A DNA stretch of 49,385 bases. Source: Planctomycetes bacterium RIFCSPLOWO2_12_FULL_50_35 (GTDB lineage: Bacteria > Planctomycetota > Brocadiia > Brocadiales > Bathyanammoxibiaceae). The DNA lies in NCBI GenBank assembly GCA_001828605.1, contig MHZB01000064.1, forward strand, positions 1 through 49,385, written 5' to 3'. The translations under genes and the position numbers were made by a program. How positions within the stretch are numbered: position 1 is the stretch's first letter; each line of letters opens with the position of its first letter. The notes under the pieces were generated by a model. That model was not told where the DNA came from. It made no database searches and saw only the letters and a list, made by a program, of their open reading frames with translations. This document shows, piece by piece, positions 25,452-33,823 of this stretch.

Positions 25452-26579
25452 TCAGATAAGCACCATATTGTCTCTGTGCACCACCTCGTCGTACGGTTTG
25501 GAGCCCAGTATCCTCTTTATTGACGTGCTGGACTGTCCTTGGATCTTCATAAGCTCTGCAGAGGAATAATTGGTGAGTCCCCTTGCAAACTCGGTGTTAT
25601 TGCCTGTGGCAAATACAGAGACCACGTCGCCTCTCTCAAAATCTCCGTCCACATCGGCTATCCCCGATGCCAGGAGGCTCTTGCCCCTCTTCGAGAGCGC
25701 ATCGTAGGCGCCGTCGTCCACGTATATCTTGCCCTTCGGCCTCAACGTAAAGCCAATCCAGCGCTTGCGGCTGGTGAGCTTTTCGCGCACGGGAATAAAG
25801 AGTGTGCCCAGCTCCTCACCTTCCATTATCTTTATCAGAACGTCCGGCGCCCTGCCGTTCGCTATGACAACCGCCCCGCCGGAATTTGTCGCTATGCGCG
25901 CAGCCCTTAGTTTGCTCTCCATACCACCCATACCGAGGTGTGTCTTTGACCTGGACGCAAGCCCCTCTATGTCTGCAGTAATCTCCTCCACCAGTGGTAT
26001 AAGCTCCACACCCTTATCCGGCCTCCTGTAAAGTCCGTCCACGGACGAGAGCATCACCAGCAGCTCCGCCCTCAAAAGATTGGCCACCAGGACGGAAAGG
26101 GCATCGTTGTCGCTAAAACTTATCTCCTCCACCGAAACGGTGTCGTTTTCGTTAATCACGGGTATGACCTTGAGACCGAACAGGGCGCTGATGGTGTTGC
26201 AGGTATTCAGATAACGGTGACGCCCTTCTAAATCCTCTCTGGTAAGCAGTATCTGGGCGGCATGATAGCCCTCCATCTTGAAACAGTCATCGTAGGCCCC
26301 GATTAACTTGCTCTGACCCACGGCGGCGGCCGCCTGTATCTCCGGGAGCGTGGTCGGCCTCTTGCGCATGCCAAGCTCGCCCATCCCCGCACCCACGGCG
26401 CCCGAACTCACCACAGCCACCTCGTAGCCGCGCCTCCTGAGACCCACTGCCTGTCTGGATATGCTCGCCACCTGCGTCATATCCAGAAGCCCGTCCTTCG
26501 TGGTAATCACGCCGGTGCCGACCTTTACCACCAGCCTTTTAGTCTTCGATATAATCTCTTTCCTGTAATTTTCTTTCAT
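25452..26579 (-). CDS. proB: Glutamate 5-kinase with PUA domain
   Basis: The first step of proline synthesis: ATP-dependent phosphorylation of glutamate. The 375-residue protein has the amino acid kinase domain (VVKVGTGVITTKDGLLD, VVSSGAVGAGMGELG, VIPVINENDTVSVEEISFSDND, SKTHLGMGGMESKLRAARIA) and a C-terminal PUA domain from about residue 280 (GKIYVDDGAYDALSKRGKSLLASGI). The length is that of the full two-domain type. proA is not adjacent. Its last 48 bases are duplicated at 24631-24678. Confidence 0.95.
   Translation of the reverse strand: MKENYRKEIISKTKRLVVKVGTGVITTKDGLLDMTQVASISRQAVGLRRRGYEVAVVSSGAVGAGMGELGMRKRPTTLPEIQAAAAVGQSKLIGAYDDCFKMEGYHAAQILLTREDLEGRHRYLNTCNTISALFGLKVIPVINENDTVSVEEISFSDNDALSVLVANLLRAELLVMLSSVDGLYRRPDKGVELIPLVEEITADIEGLASRSKTHLGMGGMESKLRAARIATNSGGAVVIANGRAPDVLIKIMEGEELGTLFIPVREKLTSRKRWIGFTLRPKGKIYVDDGAYDALSKRGKSLLASGIADVDGDFERGDVVSVFATGNNTEFARGLTNYSSAELMKIQGQSSTSIKRILGSKPYDEVVHRDNMVLI
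25462..25509. repeat. Direct-repeat partner within the proB 3' end
   Basis: These 48 bases recur at 24631-24678 with two substitutions, in direct orientation. The pair brackets about 780 bases holding the DUF433/DUF5615 module. Confidence 0.8.
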
Positions 26580-26600
26580 AAAGTTTTTCTATCAACCCTA

Positions 26601-26628
26601 TTGACATTTAGTTCCCGTGTGCTATTAT
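26601..26628 (+). promoter_or_regulatory. Promoter of the histone gene
   Basis: TTGACA (26601-26606), a 16-base spacer and TATTAT (26623-26628) form a strong sigma70-like promoter pointing at the histone gene. The leader would be about 90 bases. Confidence 0.65.
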
Positions 26629-26724
26629 CGGCCTTCGTTTGCCGTATATGCGGGCGGGTTTAATACCTTAGATTATAGTGCCGTCCATTACAAACTCAAC
26701 TGGTCTTTCCCAAAGGAGATGAAA

Positions 26725-26904
26725 ATGGCCAAGGAGATTCTGGTAGTAGGAAGTAAGATAAAGGAATACATAAAGTCTAAAGATTGCATGACATCTGGAG
26801 AGCTTATTCCTGCGCTGAGCGAGAAGGTCGAGTGTCTTCTGGATAAGGCCATTGAAAGGGCAAAGGCCAATAAGAGGAAAACTGTAGGTCCGCAGGACGT
26901 GTAA
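26725..26904 (+). CDS. Bacterial histone-fold protein (Bd0055-like, DUF1931-type)
   Basis: A 59-residue protein, MAKEILVVGSKIKEYIKSKD...ALSEKVECLLDKAIERAKANKRKTVGPQDV. The end pattern of a long helix followed by an xxRKTVxxxDV loop matches the alpha2-L2 part of archaeal histones (ARHAGRKTIKAEDI). The whole resembles the short bacterial histone Bd0055 of Bdellovibrio, which also lacks a long alpha3. It should bind DNA as a dimer, possibly as a nucleoid protein. I set the start at ATG 26725, because AAAGGAG lies six bases upstream and the product begins like its relatives; the ORF-track version starting at 26617 overlaps the promoter. Family assignment is from memory of the motif. Confidence 0.78.
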   Translation: MAKEILVVGSKIKEYIKSKDCMTSGELIPALSEKVECLLDKAIERAKANKRKTVGPQDV

Positions 26905-26971
26905 TGTCGGCCTCTCTGTTGTGCTGCCCGCACCAATTCTTTAATTTGCTAATATGTAAATTTAGGGGGGA

Positions 26972-28411
26972 CTAGTTTGTCTTCAGCTTCTGTATGAGGA
27001 CTTCGTTGACCATCTTAGGGTTTGCCTTGCCTGTAGACTGACGCATTACTTGGCCGACAAGGAAGCCCAGGGCCGTCTTTTTCCCTTTTTGATAATCGCT
27101 GACTGCCGACGGGTTATCATCCAGAACCTTTAGTACAAGCCGTTCCAGTTCTTCCCTGTCGCTTATCTGAAGAAGCCCTTTTTCCTCCACTATCTTAGCG
27201 GCATCACTGCCCGAGCTGGCCATGTCAGCAAATACCTCTCGGGCAGTGGGCATGCTTACGGTGCCCTTTTCGACCATTACTACCAGCCCAACCAGGGCCT
27301 CGGGGCGCACCTTAAAGTCCCTTATTCCTAACCTCCTCTCCTTAAGCTCCCTGAGCACGTCATTTGTTATCCAATTACACAGGGACTTGGGGGCGGCATG
27401 GAGTTCCACACACCGCTCAAAATAATCCGCCACTGCCTTGTCTTCCGTAAGGACCCCTGCGTCATAGTCCGAGAGGGAGTATACCTCCACAAAGCGATTC
27501 CTTCTAGTAAGCGGAAGCTCCGGAAGCATAGACCTCAGTTCGCCCAGCCAACGCTCTTCAATTACCATTGGCACAAGGTCCGGCTCCGGGAAGTATCTGT
27601 AGTCATGTGCCTCTTCCTTGGTGCGCATCCTCTCGGTCCGTTCCCTAACCTCGTCCCACAGCCTGGTCTCCATATCCACCTTTCCCCCAGAGTCTAAGAC
27701 GCCTGTCTGGCGGTTTATTTCATACTCCAGGGCCTTGAGCACGGCCTTCATCGAGTTGAGGTTCTTCATCTCCACCCTGCTGCCCAATTTCTTCTGCCCC
27801 ACGGGCCTCAGTGATATTGACGCCTCAAACCTTAGAGACCCTTCCTGCATCTTACAGTCCGACACCTCGTTATACAGCAGAATGTTTCTCAGGGTCTGCA
27901 TAAACTGCTCAACCTCTTCCAGACTGCGCATGTCAGGTTCCGTGACTATCTCAAGGAGCGGGACACCGGCGCGGTTGAAGTCCACGAGGCTGTAATCTGC
28001 CGACGCATCCTCCGGGTGGACGAGTTTGCCGGCCTCCTCTTCCAGGTGCACGTTGTTGATGTTTATCTTCTTCACCCCGCCATTTGATCTTATTTCGACA
28101 TACCCGCCCACGCCCAGGTTTAGATGGTTCTGCGATATCTGATAGTTCTTGGGCAGGTCGGGGTAGTAGTAGTTTTTCCGGTCAAACGTACTGAAAAGGT
28201 TTATCCTGCAGTTAAGCGCAAGAGATGCCTTCAGGCTGTATTCCAGGGCCTTTTTGTTTAGTACCGGAAGCACACCCGGCATTCCCAGGCACACGGGACA
28301 GACCTGGGTATTAGGGGGTGCGCCAAAAACAGTAGGACAACTGCACCAGAGCTTGGACGCAGTCGCCAGCTCCGTATGCGTCTCAAGACCTATAACTACC
28401 TCGTATTTCAT
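26972..28411 (-). CDS. gatB: Asp-tRNA(Asn)/Glu-tRNA(Gln) amidotransferase subunit B
   Basis: GatB carries the kinase activity and binds the misacylated tRNA in the GatCAB complex, which turns Glu-tRNA(Gln) and/or Asp-tRNA(Asn) into the correct aminoacyl-tRNA. The protein starts MKYEVVIGLETHTELAT and has SKLWCSCPTVFGAPPNTQVCPVCLGMPGVLPVLN, with the CxC...CxxC zinc residues, then RKNYYYPDLPKNYQISQ and a C-terminal YqeY/tail domain ending ANPKMVNEVLIQKL. I shortened the ORF-track start by 16 codons, since the upstream part is a repeat. gatA and gatC lie 1.6 kb upstream on the same strand. Confidence 0.95.
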   Translation of the reverse strand: MKYEVVIGLETHTELATASKLWCSCPTVFGAPPNTQVCPVCLGMPGVLPVLNKKALEYSLKASLALNCRINLFSTFDRKNYYYPDLPKNYQISQNHLNLGVGGYVEIRSNGGVKKININNVHLEEEAGKLVHPEDASADYSLVDFNRAGVPLLEIVTEPDMRSLEEVEQFMQTLRNILLYNEVSDCKMQEGSLRFEASISLRPVGQKKLGSRVEMKNLNSMKAVLKALEYEINRQTGVLDSGGKVDMETRLWDEVRERTERMRTKEEAHDYRYFPEPDLVPMVIEERWLGELRSMLPELPLTRRNRFVEVYSLSDYDAGVLTEDKAVADYFERCVELHAAPKSLCNWITNDVLRELKERRLGIRDFKVRPEALVGLVVMVEKGTVSMPTAREVFADMASSGSDAAKIVEEKGLLQISDREELERLVLKVLDDNPSAVSDYQKGKKTALGFLVGQVMRQSTGKANPKMVNEVLIQKLKTN

Positions 28412-28439
28412 TATCTTGTAAGATTTTCCGACTGTTAGA

Positions 28440-28465
28440 ACGTTGCAGCAAGCTGCCACGCTACA
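28440..28465. repeat. Half unit of the TGTAGCGT palindrome family upstream of gatB
   Basis: CGTTGCAGCAAGCTGCCACGCTACA carries the AGCAAGCT centre and one full arm, ACGCTACA. It accounts for the false 5' extension of gatB in the ORF track. Confidence 0.6.
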
Positions 28466-28483
28466 TTAGATCCTGCCCTTAAG

Positions 28484-28881
28484 CTAAATTGGTTCCTTGT
28501 GAATCAGACCAGATATTTCAGCTAACTTAGCACGAGTTTCAGTAAATTTTTGGTCTAAGGTACCAAGCTGGGTTTCAAGGGCTTCTAGCCTCTCAATCAA
28601 TTTGGGTATCTCTGGACTAGGTTCCAATTGCTCTGTTGACTCTAAATGTTCCTTCCAGCTTATTAATGCATCAACTGTGGTCCCTATTCTCACTATTTTA
28701 GAATCTAAGTCACCAATTCTAGAACTCAAAGCAGTAATTTTGCCTTCGTTAGCGATTCCTTTTCCAACTTTTTCTTCTAATACCGATACTTTTCCATATA
28801 GATAATACCCCCCCCACAGAGTGCAATGAGGGCAGTACTGATAATTATAAAAAATGCGCTCGTTAGATCAGGTTTTCCCAT
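28484..28881 (-). pseudogene. Membrane-anchored coiled-coil protein, frame broken at a G8 tract
   Basis: The ORF track shows only the last 81 residues. Translation clearly begins at ATG 28881, which has GGAGG eight bases upstream, giving MGKPDLTSAFFIIISTALIALCGGG. At a run of eight G (28808-28815) the frame shifts and stops after 34 codons. Adding one G joins it to YYLYGKVSVLEEKVGKGIANEGKITALSSRIGDLDSK... and continues to the stop at 28484. The product would be about 132 residues: one N-terminal membrane helix followed by a long coiled coil. It may be phase-variable, a recent pseudogene or a base-count error. Function unknown. Confidence 0.72.
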
Positions 28882-28926
28882 TTCAAGAACCTCCAAATTA
28901 AGTAAACAATGTAAAATTTAAGTTAC

Positions 28927-29287
28927 TGTAGCGTGGGAGCTTGCTCCCACGCTAAGCCTTTACCCAAAACTATCCATCAATCCACAAAAGGGATAATCCT
29001 GCTAACTCTTAACTAAACCTTTTCTAACGGAGGTCTCCAGAATGAGCGCTCTGCAAAAATAGTCTAAGCATCAATTTAAGAGTAGCCGCAGGCTTTAGCC
29101 TGCGTTATACGCACCCTAAAGGGTGCGGCTACATTTACCTCTTCAATTTGATACTTTTACAGAGGTCTCAATATGGGCAAACTTGGGAATAATTGAAATT
29201 CTTTAGTCTTAACGTCCTGTTTTTACCATACGTTTTATATCTGCTCGTTTTCACTCTACAGAACGTGGCAGCAAGCTGCCACGCTAC
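28927..29287. repeat. Repeat island upstream of the phosphoesterase
   Basis: Contents in order are GTAGCGTGGGAGCTTGCTCCCACGCTA (28927-28953); a TIR-like pair GAGCGCTCTGCAAAAAT (29044-29060) and ACTTTTACAGAGGTCTC (29153-29169) around GTAGCCGCAGGC...GCGGCTAC; and GAACGTGGCAGCAAGCTGCCACGCTACA (29261-29287). Inside the TIR pair a second inverted match (GCATCAATTTAAGAG against CTCTTCAATTTGATAC) lengthens the arms. No gene is seen. Confidence 0.65.
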
Positions 29288-29325
29288 ATTAAAAATATAG
29301 CACCAGACGCTGCACCAACGAGAAC

Positions 29326-30033
29326 TTAGAACTTTCCATGTCTCAGTTTCTTGGAAATAGTCTCAATCAAATCGTAGCGCAAGCGTGTTTCCTTCAGGGC
29401 CTTGACGGTCTCGTTAATGTCGTAATCCACCTTCTTAAACTCGACGTTACCGTCTTCCCATATAACATAGGATGCCTTGGGACTGTAACCGCTGGGGAAA
29501 CCCACACTGCCCGGATTAATGATAGTCGTCTTGCCTAGCTTCCTCTGCATGGGCATATGGGTATGACCTATAAACACAAAATCGGCGTCCACCCCCTTCA
29601 GCTCCCTGTTCATAACCTTGTCCGGGGTGTCGGGCGGAAGGAACGTACAATTATTTCCCCTTGGTGAGCCGTGGGATAATAAAATTTTGCAGCCGTCCAA
29701 CACTATCTCTTCCACCAGTGGAAGTCCCCTCAAGAACTCCTTTTCTTCTTCACTTAAAACGCTTCGTGTATACTCTTTCCCGGGCTCGGCCAGCTCAGCA
29801 TACTCCGGCGGACAGCAGCAGTCATCACGCAGCCCGCTTGCCGCGTCGTCATGGTTACCCCTTACAATCTTGTCGGAGATTGAACGCACAAGCTCAATGC
29901 ACTCCTTCGGGTTAGGCCCATAATTTACCAGGTCACCCAGACAGAATACCTTATCAACCCCCTTTTCATTCTCACGCACGGCGGACAGCGCCTGTATGTT
30001 TGAATGTATGTCAGATATTATCAGTATCTTCAT
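29326..30033 (-). CDS. YfcE/MJ0936-type metallophosphoesterase
   Basis: A 235-residue calcineurin-like phosphoesterase. The metal-binding motifs occur in order: [30 protein letters not shown] and IGHTHMP, followed by NPGSVGFP. This is the YfcE/MJ0936 subgroup, which hydrolyses phosphodiesters in vitro; the physiological substrate is unknown. [11 protein letters not shown] insertion with three adjacent cysteines after GNHDD is unusual. The start overlaps the gatA stop by four bases, so it is translationally coupled to the amidotransferase genes. Confidence 0.88.
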   Translation of the reverse strand: MKILIISDIHSNIQALSAVRENEKGVDKVFCLGDLVNYGPNPKECIELVRSISDKIVRGNHDDAASGLRDDCCCPPEYAELAEPGKEYTRSVLSEEEKEFLRGLPLVEEIVLDGCKILLSHGSPRGNNCTFLPPDTPDKVMNRELKGVDADFVFIGHTHMPMQRKLGKTTIINPGSVGFPSGYSPKASYVIWEDGNVEFKKVDYDINETVKALKETRLRYDLIETISKKLRHGKF

Positions 30034-31520
30034 AGGTAGTCTCCCGGCCTCTTCAAATGATAATCGGTCTCTCTCTCGAAGGCACGGGCTACCTTCAGGA
30101 GCGTTGCCTCGTCAAAATGCTTACCCATTATCTGCATCCCAATGGGAAGATTGTCGCGTGTAAAACCGCATGGTATAGAAATCCCAGGTATCCCTGCCAG
30201 ATTTGCGGGAATTGTGAAGACGTCGGAAAGATACATCTCCAGGGGATTTTCGATACGTTCCCCAAGCCTGAACGCAGGCGTAGGCGAAGTGGGACATAAA
30301 ACAACGTCTACTTTCTCGAACGCCGACAAGAAGTCCTGTCTTATAAGATTCCTTACCTTGGACGCCTTGAGGTAATAGGCGTCATAATAGCCGGAGCTCA
30401 GTGCGTACGTGCCGAGCATAATCCTGCGCTTTACTTCGCTGCCGAAACCTTCGGCCCTGGAACGGCTGTACATACTAATAAGCCCATCCGACGACGCCCT
30501 GTACCCGTAGCGAACACCGTCGTACCTGGCCAGATTCGAGCTGGCCTCGGCAGTGGCGATTATATAATAAACGGCCACCGCATACATCGTGTGCGGCAGA
30601 GAAATCTCGACCACATTAGCACCAAGGCCCTCGTAGGTCCTGATAGTCCCTTCTACCGCCTGATGCACCTCTTTATTAAGTCCCTCCGCAAAATATTCCT
30701 TCGGCACGCCGATGCGCACGCCAGCTATTGGGTCATCGAGCGTTGACAGATAATCAGGTGCAGGCGCCGCAGCGCATGTAGAGTCCCTCCGGTCGTGCCC
30801 TGCAATCACCTGGAGCAAAATGGCTGCATCCCTGACATCTTTTGTGATGGGACCTATCTGGTCAAGCGATGACCCGAAGGCAACCAGGCCGTAGCGGGAT
30901 ACCCTGCCGTAGGTTGGTTTCAAGCCCACCACACCGCAGAGACACGCAGGCTGCCTCACGGAACCACCTGTGTCACTGCCAAGGGCCATATAGGCCATCC
31001 CTGCGGCAACCGCTGCAGCAGAACCGCCGCTGGAGCCGCCCGGAATACACCTCACATCCCAAGGGTTCTTGGTTGGCTTAAAACCAGAATTTTCTGTCGA
31101 GGAACCCATGGCAAATTCATCGAGGTTTGTCTTACCCACTATAATGGCGTCTTCCGCCCTCAGTCTCTCTACAACATGTGCGTCATATGGTGGAACGAAG
31201 TTACCCAAAATCTTTGACGCACAGGTGGTCCTCAGACCCCTTGTGCAGATGTTGTCTTTTACGGCAACGGGCACGCCCATAAGAAGCCCCGGTCTTTCAC
31301 CCCTCTTCACACGGGCATCTATCTCCTCGGCAGTCTTGAGGGCGCCTTCTTTGTCGAGTGTCAGGTAGGCACCTATCAGAGGTTCTTTCTCTTCTATCTG
31401 GGCAAAGAGTTCTTCTACAACCTTTTTGGCCGTCAGCTTGCCGGAAAGGGTCTTTTCCCTAAGTTCAAAAGCAGTAAGTTTACAGATAGTAGCTGTGTCC
31501 ACGTTTTTAGAATTAATCAA
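30030..31520 (-). CDS. gatA: Asp-tRNA(Asn)/Glu-tRNA(Gln) amidotransferase subunit A
   Basis: The glutaminase subunit of GatCAB that releases ammonia for tRNA amidation. The 496-residue amidase-signature protein has the catalytic Lys in [11 protein letters not shown] and the Ser-cisSer-Lys partners in [33 protein letters not shown]. The [26 protein letters not shown] stretch is diagnostic of GatA. It overlaps gatC by eight bases at its start and the phosphoesterase by four bases at its end. Confidence 0.96.
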   Translation of the reverse strand: MINSKNVDTATICKLTAFELREKTLSGKLTAKKVVEELFAQIEEKEPLIGAYLTLDKEGALKTAEEIDARVKRGERPGLLMGVPVAVKDNICTRGLRTTCASKILGNFVPPYDAHVVERLRAEDAIIVGKTNLDEFAMGSSTENSGFKPTKNPWDVRCIPGGSSGGSAAAVAAGMAYMALGSDTGGSVRQPACLCGVVGLKPTYGRVSRYGLVAFGSSLDQIGPITKDVRDAAILLQVIAGHDRRDSTCAAAPAPDYLSTLDDPIAGVRIGVPKEYFAEGLNKEVHQAVEGTIRTYEGLGANVVEISLPHTMYAVAVYYIIATAEASSNLARYDGVRYGYRASSDGLISMYSRSRAEGFGSEVKRRIMLGTYALSSGYYDAYYLKASKVRNLIRQDFLSAFEKVDVVLCPTSPTPAFRLGERIENPLEMYLSDVFTIPANLAGIPGISIPCGFTRDNLPIGMQIMGKHFDEATLLKVARAFERETDYHLKRPGDYL

Positions 31521-31803
31521 TCACCTTCGGCACCTTGAAAAAGTCCCCGGCCCTGGACGGGGCGTTCTTCATGGCCTCTTCCAGGTCTATGGACGGCCTC
31601 GGCTCATCCTCGCGAAATACGTTTCTTGCAGCGGCGGCATAGGCCATAGGCTCTACCCGGGATGTGTCTAGTTCTTTGAGCTTTTCTATGTATTTCAATA
31701 TGTCCTCAAGCTGAGTGGTAAAGATCTCTCTCTCTTTATCGCTGAGTTCCAGTCTGGCCAAGAGGGCCACGTGGTCTATGGTTTTTCTGTCGATAATGGA
31801 CAT
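31513..31803 (-). CDS. gatC: Asp-tRNA(Asn)/Glu-tRNA(Gln) amidotransferase subunit C
   Basis: The small belt subunit that holds GatA and GatB together. It has 96 residues from [24 protein letters not shown]. The N-terminal helix and the [23 protein letters not shown] segment fit GatC. The C terminus, [33 protein letters not shown], is typical. ATG 31803 is preferred over the upstream TTG of the ORF track. It starts the gatC-gatA-phosphoesterase unit, just after a palindrome island. Confidence 0.93.
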   Translation of the reverse strand: MSIIDRKTIDHVALLARLELSDKEREIFTTQLEDILKYIEKLKELDTSRVEPMAYAAAARNVFREDEPRPSIDLEEAMKNAPSRAGDFFKVPKVID

Positions 31804-31830
31804 GAATCTACTCAAGAAAAATCAGGTTAA

Positions 31831-31898
31831 TGTAGCGTGGCAGCTTGCCGCCACGTTCGGACTATAACGCCAACGTGCGAGCAAGCTCGCACGCTACA
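31831..31898. repeat. Composite TGTAGCGT palindrome between the protease-like gene and gatC
   Basis: TGTAGCGTGGCAGCTTGCCGCCACG is followed by CGTGCGAGCAAGCTCGCACGCTACA. The two hairpins share arms but have different stems. This matches the tandem arrangement at 392-447 and 39705-39760. Confidence 0.7.
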
Positions 31899-31945
31899 CC
31901 CCAATTCTACAGCTGCTCAAGCGGCAACAGCCGGCCACCTCTAAC

Positions 31946-32866
31946 CTACAAAATCCTCTCTACCGGAATGCCTCCCTTAACCTGCTCAATGACATCCAGG
32001 GGCTCACTCCCATATTTCTCCGCAAGTGCGTGTGCAGCCCTCACTTCAGACTTATCCTGCGGGCACACCTCCTCGAACTCCCCCAGCGGCATCTCCAGCA
32101 TAGCGGTTGAAAGGTACGTACACAGACCTTCCTCGCAGTCGGCAATGCTACGGCCTATCCTGTCCCGGTCTGAGGCCCTAAGCTCTTCTACCAGGAATTC
32201 TCCATACTCAAACCCCAAAAACGCCGTAAAGAGTTTGGCCTCATCCAGAGTAGAAAAGCCGACCCTCTCGTGGAATACGGACTTCCCCATGAGTTGGAAA
32301 TAGTCGAGTCCTTCTCCCAGCTTCTCCGCCGCCAGCCTGCAATACTTATTTACGGAATGAGTAACCACACCCCTGGTGCAGCGGCTCTCTCCTACGCCCC
32401 ACGCTGCCCAGGGCTTGTCCTTCAGTATACAGCACACACCGTGTTTTATTTCGTCTATGTATTCCAGAGAAAAACCGAGTTCCCAACCCTCCACCTTCCA
32501 GTCGGCTATAAACTCCCTGACAAGACGATGCATCTCAGGATTGTCACTATAAGGGTTGTGAAATGCCTGCCATGATATGAGACAGTGGAAGTATTCGTGT
32601 AAGAGCAGACAGTCAAGAAGCGTCTCGTCGAGATCGAAGACATCGTCGGATAGAAGACTGAGATTATAAAATGGTCTGGGCCTTCCGGAGACATCGAAGC
32701 CCTTGGGGAACACCAATACGTCGAAATCAGAGAGCGTCAGGCCATACTTGTACCCTACTATTTCCAGCCGACTGAGTGCGCCTTGGATAATTTCCTGTCT
32801 GCGGCTGGTCAACTGACTGCAGGCAGTGCGTAAGGAGACCGTCCTTATCGTATGACAGGGGCTCAT
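31946..32866 (-). CDS. Predicted zinc metalloprotease-like protein (HEYFH), unknown family
   Basis: A 306-residue soluble protein with LLDCLLLHEYFHCLISWQAFH, an HExxH zinc-protease motif (about residues 89-93) in a hydrophobic helix, and a downstream REFIADWKVEGWELG that could provide the third ligand. The N terminus includes a region with YNLSLLSDDVFDLDE. Cysteines are scattered. There is no signal peptide or membrane helix, so it would act in the cytosol. It lies between rpmB (4 bases from its start) and gatC on the same strand, so it should be cotranscribed with L28. I cannot name the family; the peptidase role rests on the motif alone. Confidence 0.6.
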   Translation of the reverse strand: MSPCHTIRTVSLRTACSQLTSRRQEIIQGALSRLEIVGYKYGLTLSDFDVLVFPKGFDVSGRPRPFYNLSLLSDDVFDLDETLLDCLLLHEYFHCLISWQAFHNPYSDNPEMHRLVREFIADWKVEGWELGFSLEYIDEIKHGVCCILKDKPWAAWGVGESRCTRGVVTHSVNKYCRLAAEKLGEGLDYFQLMGKSVFHERVGFSTLDEAKLFTAFLGFEYGEFLVEELRASDRDRIGRSIADCEEGLCTYLSTAMLEMPLGEFEEVCPQDKSEVRAAHALAEKYGSEPLDVIEQVKGGIPVERIL

Positions 32867-32869
32867 TGC

Positions 32870-33112
32870 CTAAGCCGCCTTCACCACCTTCACCACCTTA
32901 CCGGCCTTGAGGCATCGGGTACAGATTTTTATCCTCTTTATGGTCCCACCATTAAGCCTGGCCCTGATTGTCTGAAGATTGGCTAAATACGTCCTTCTGG
33001 TCTTACCCGTTATCTTACGGCCCACGCCGCCCTTTTTCTTGGCCAAACCTCGGCGTTCGATGGCATTGCCGGTCGTGGTGCCCTTACCACATATGTCACA
33101 AACCCTGGACAT
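32870..33112 (-). CDS. rpmB: 50S ribosomal protein L28 (zinc type)
   Basis: An 80-residue ribosomal protein starting MSRVCDICGKGTTTGNAIERRGLAKKKGGVG. It carries the CxxC pairs CDIC and CTRC (KICTRCLKAGKV), the zinc-binding C+ form of L28. The middle KTRRTYLANLQTIRARLNG is typical. GGAGG lies just upstream. The metalloprotease-like gene follows after 3 bases. Confidence 0.96.
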   Translation of the reverse strand: MSRVCDICGKGTTTGNAIERRGLAKKKGGVGRKITGKTRRTYLANLQTIRARLNGGTIKRIKICTRCLKAGKVVKVVKAA

Positions 33113-33327
33113 TTCAAACCTCCAAAACGGTAAATATTTAGATACGTGTTTTCTTACTATGTACTACAAATCCAATATTTTAGCAAGAAAAATACCACAC
33201 ACACCCGCCCGTGTACTCTAACAAGATTTATTTGCCTTCAAAACATATTGACAGGATACAAGATTTATGGAAACATAGGGTTGCTGTTACTCAACAAGCA
33301 TAGACGCCATTAATGGAGGTATCGTAA

Positions 33328-33768
33328 ATGGAAAGGCTTCATTCTATTCTGTTGAGTGGTGTACTTATCCTGCTTACGCTCTGCACCGGAGCGCCTGCCT
33401 TTGGAAAGGAGATATACGAATCCCCCGAAAGTGAGCAAAAGGTCAAGGATACCATGACCGTACTGCAAGACGGACTCGATGACCTCGAAGACGCCGTACT
33501 GCAAGGGGATATAGACCTGGCAGTCAAGTTGGCGCGCGAAATAGACGAGGCATCTCACCTTATCTGTAATATTGACCTCAGTCGTTCCGCACTATCAAAA
33601 GATGAGCAGCAAGAATTTGAAAGGCTGAGAAAAACCCTGCATTTTCGGACAAACAAGCTGACCCAGGCGGCAAATAAAGGTAATAACGATGAGATTCTGG
33701 ACCAATCCTACAAGGTAAGGGAGGCCTGTGATACCTGTCACGCCGAGTTTAAGAAAAAGAAGAAATAA
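33328..33768 (+). CDS. Periplasmic monoheme cytochrome c with late heme motif
   Basis: A 146-residue exported protein. The signal peptide (LLSGVLILLTLCTGAPAFG) precedes a helical, acidic body, and a single CDTCH lies close to the C terminus, followed by a lysine tail. The layout is that of cytochrome c'/c556-like proteins, as in the two at 5075 and 5805. GGAGG lies ten bases before ATG 33328. TTGACA at 33248 with AAACAT 17 bases on is a weak promoter candidate. It stands alone, so it is not part of the cytochrome cluster. Confidence 0.83.
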   Translation: MERLHSILLSGVLILLTLCTGAPAFGKEIYESPESEQKVKDTMTVLQDGLDDLEDAVLQGDIDLAVKLAREIDEASHLICNIDLSRSALSKDEQQEFERLRKTLHFRTNKLTQAANKGNNDEILDQSYKVREACDTCHAEFKKKKK

Positions 33769-33823
33769 CCTTTACAGGTATCCTAATGGTTCAGATAGTT
33801 GTACTGTGAGTCTCAGACGGTTA

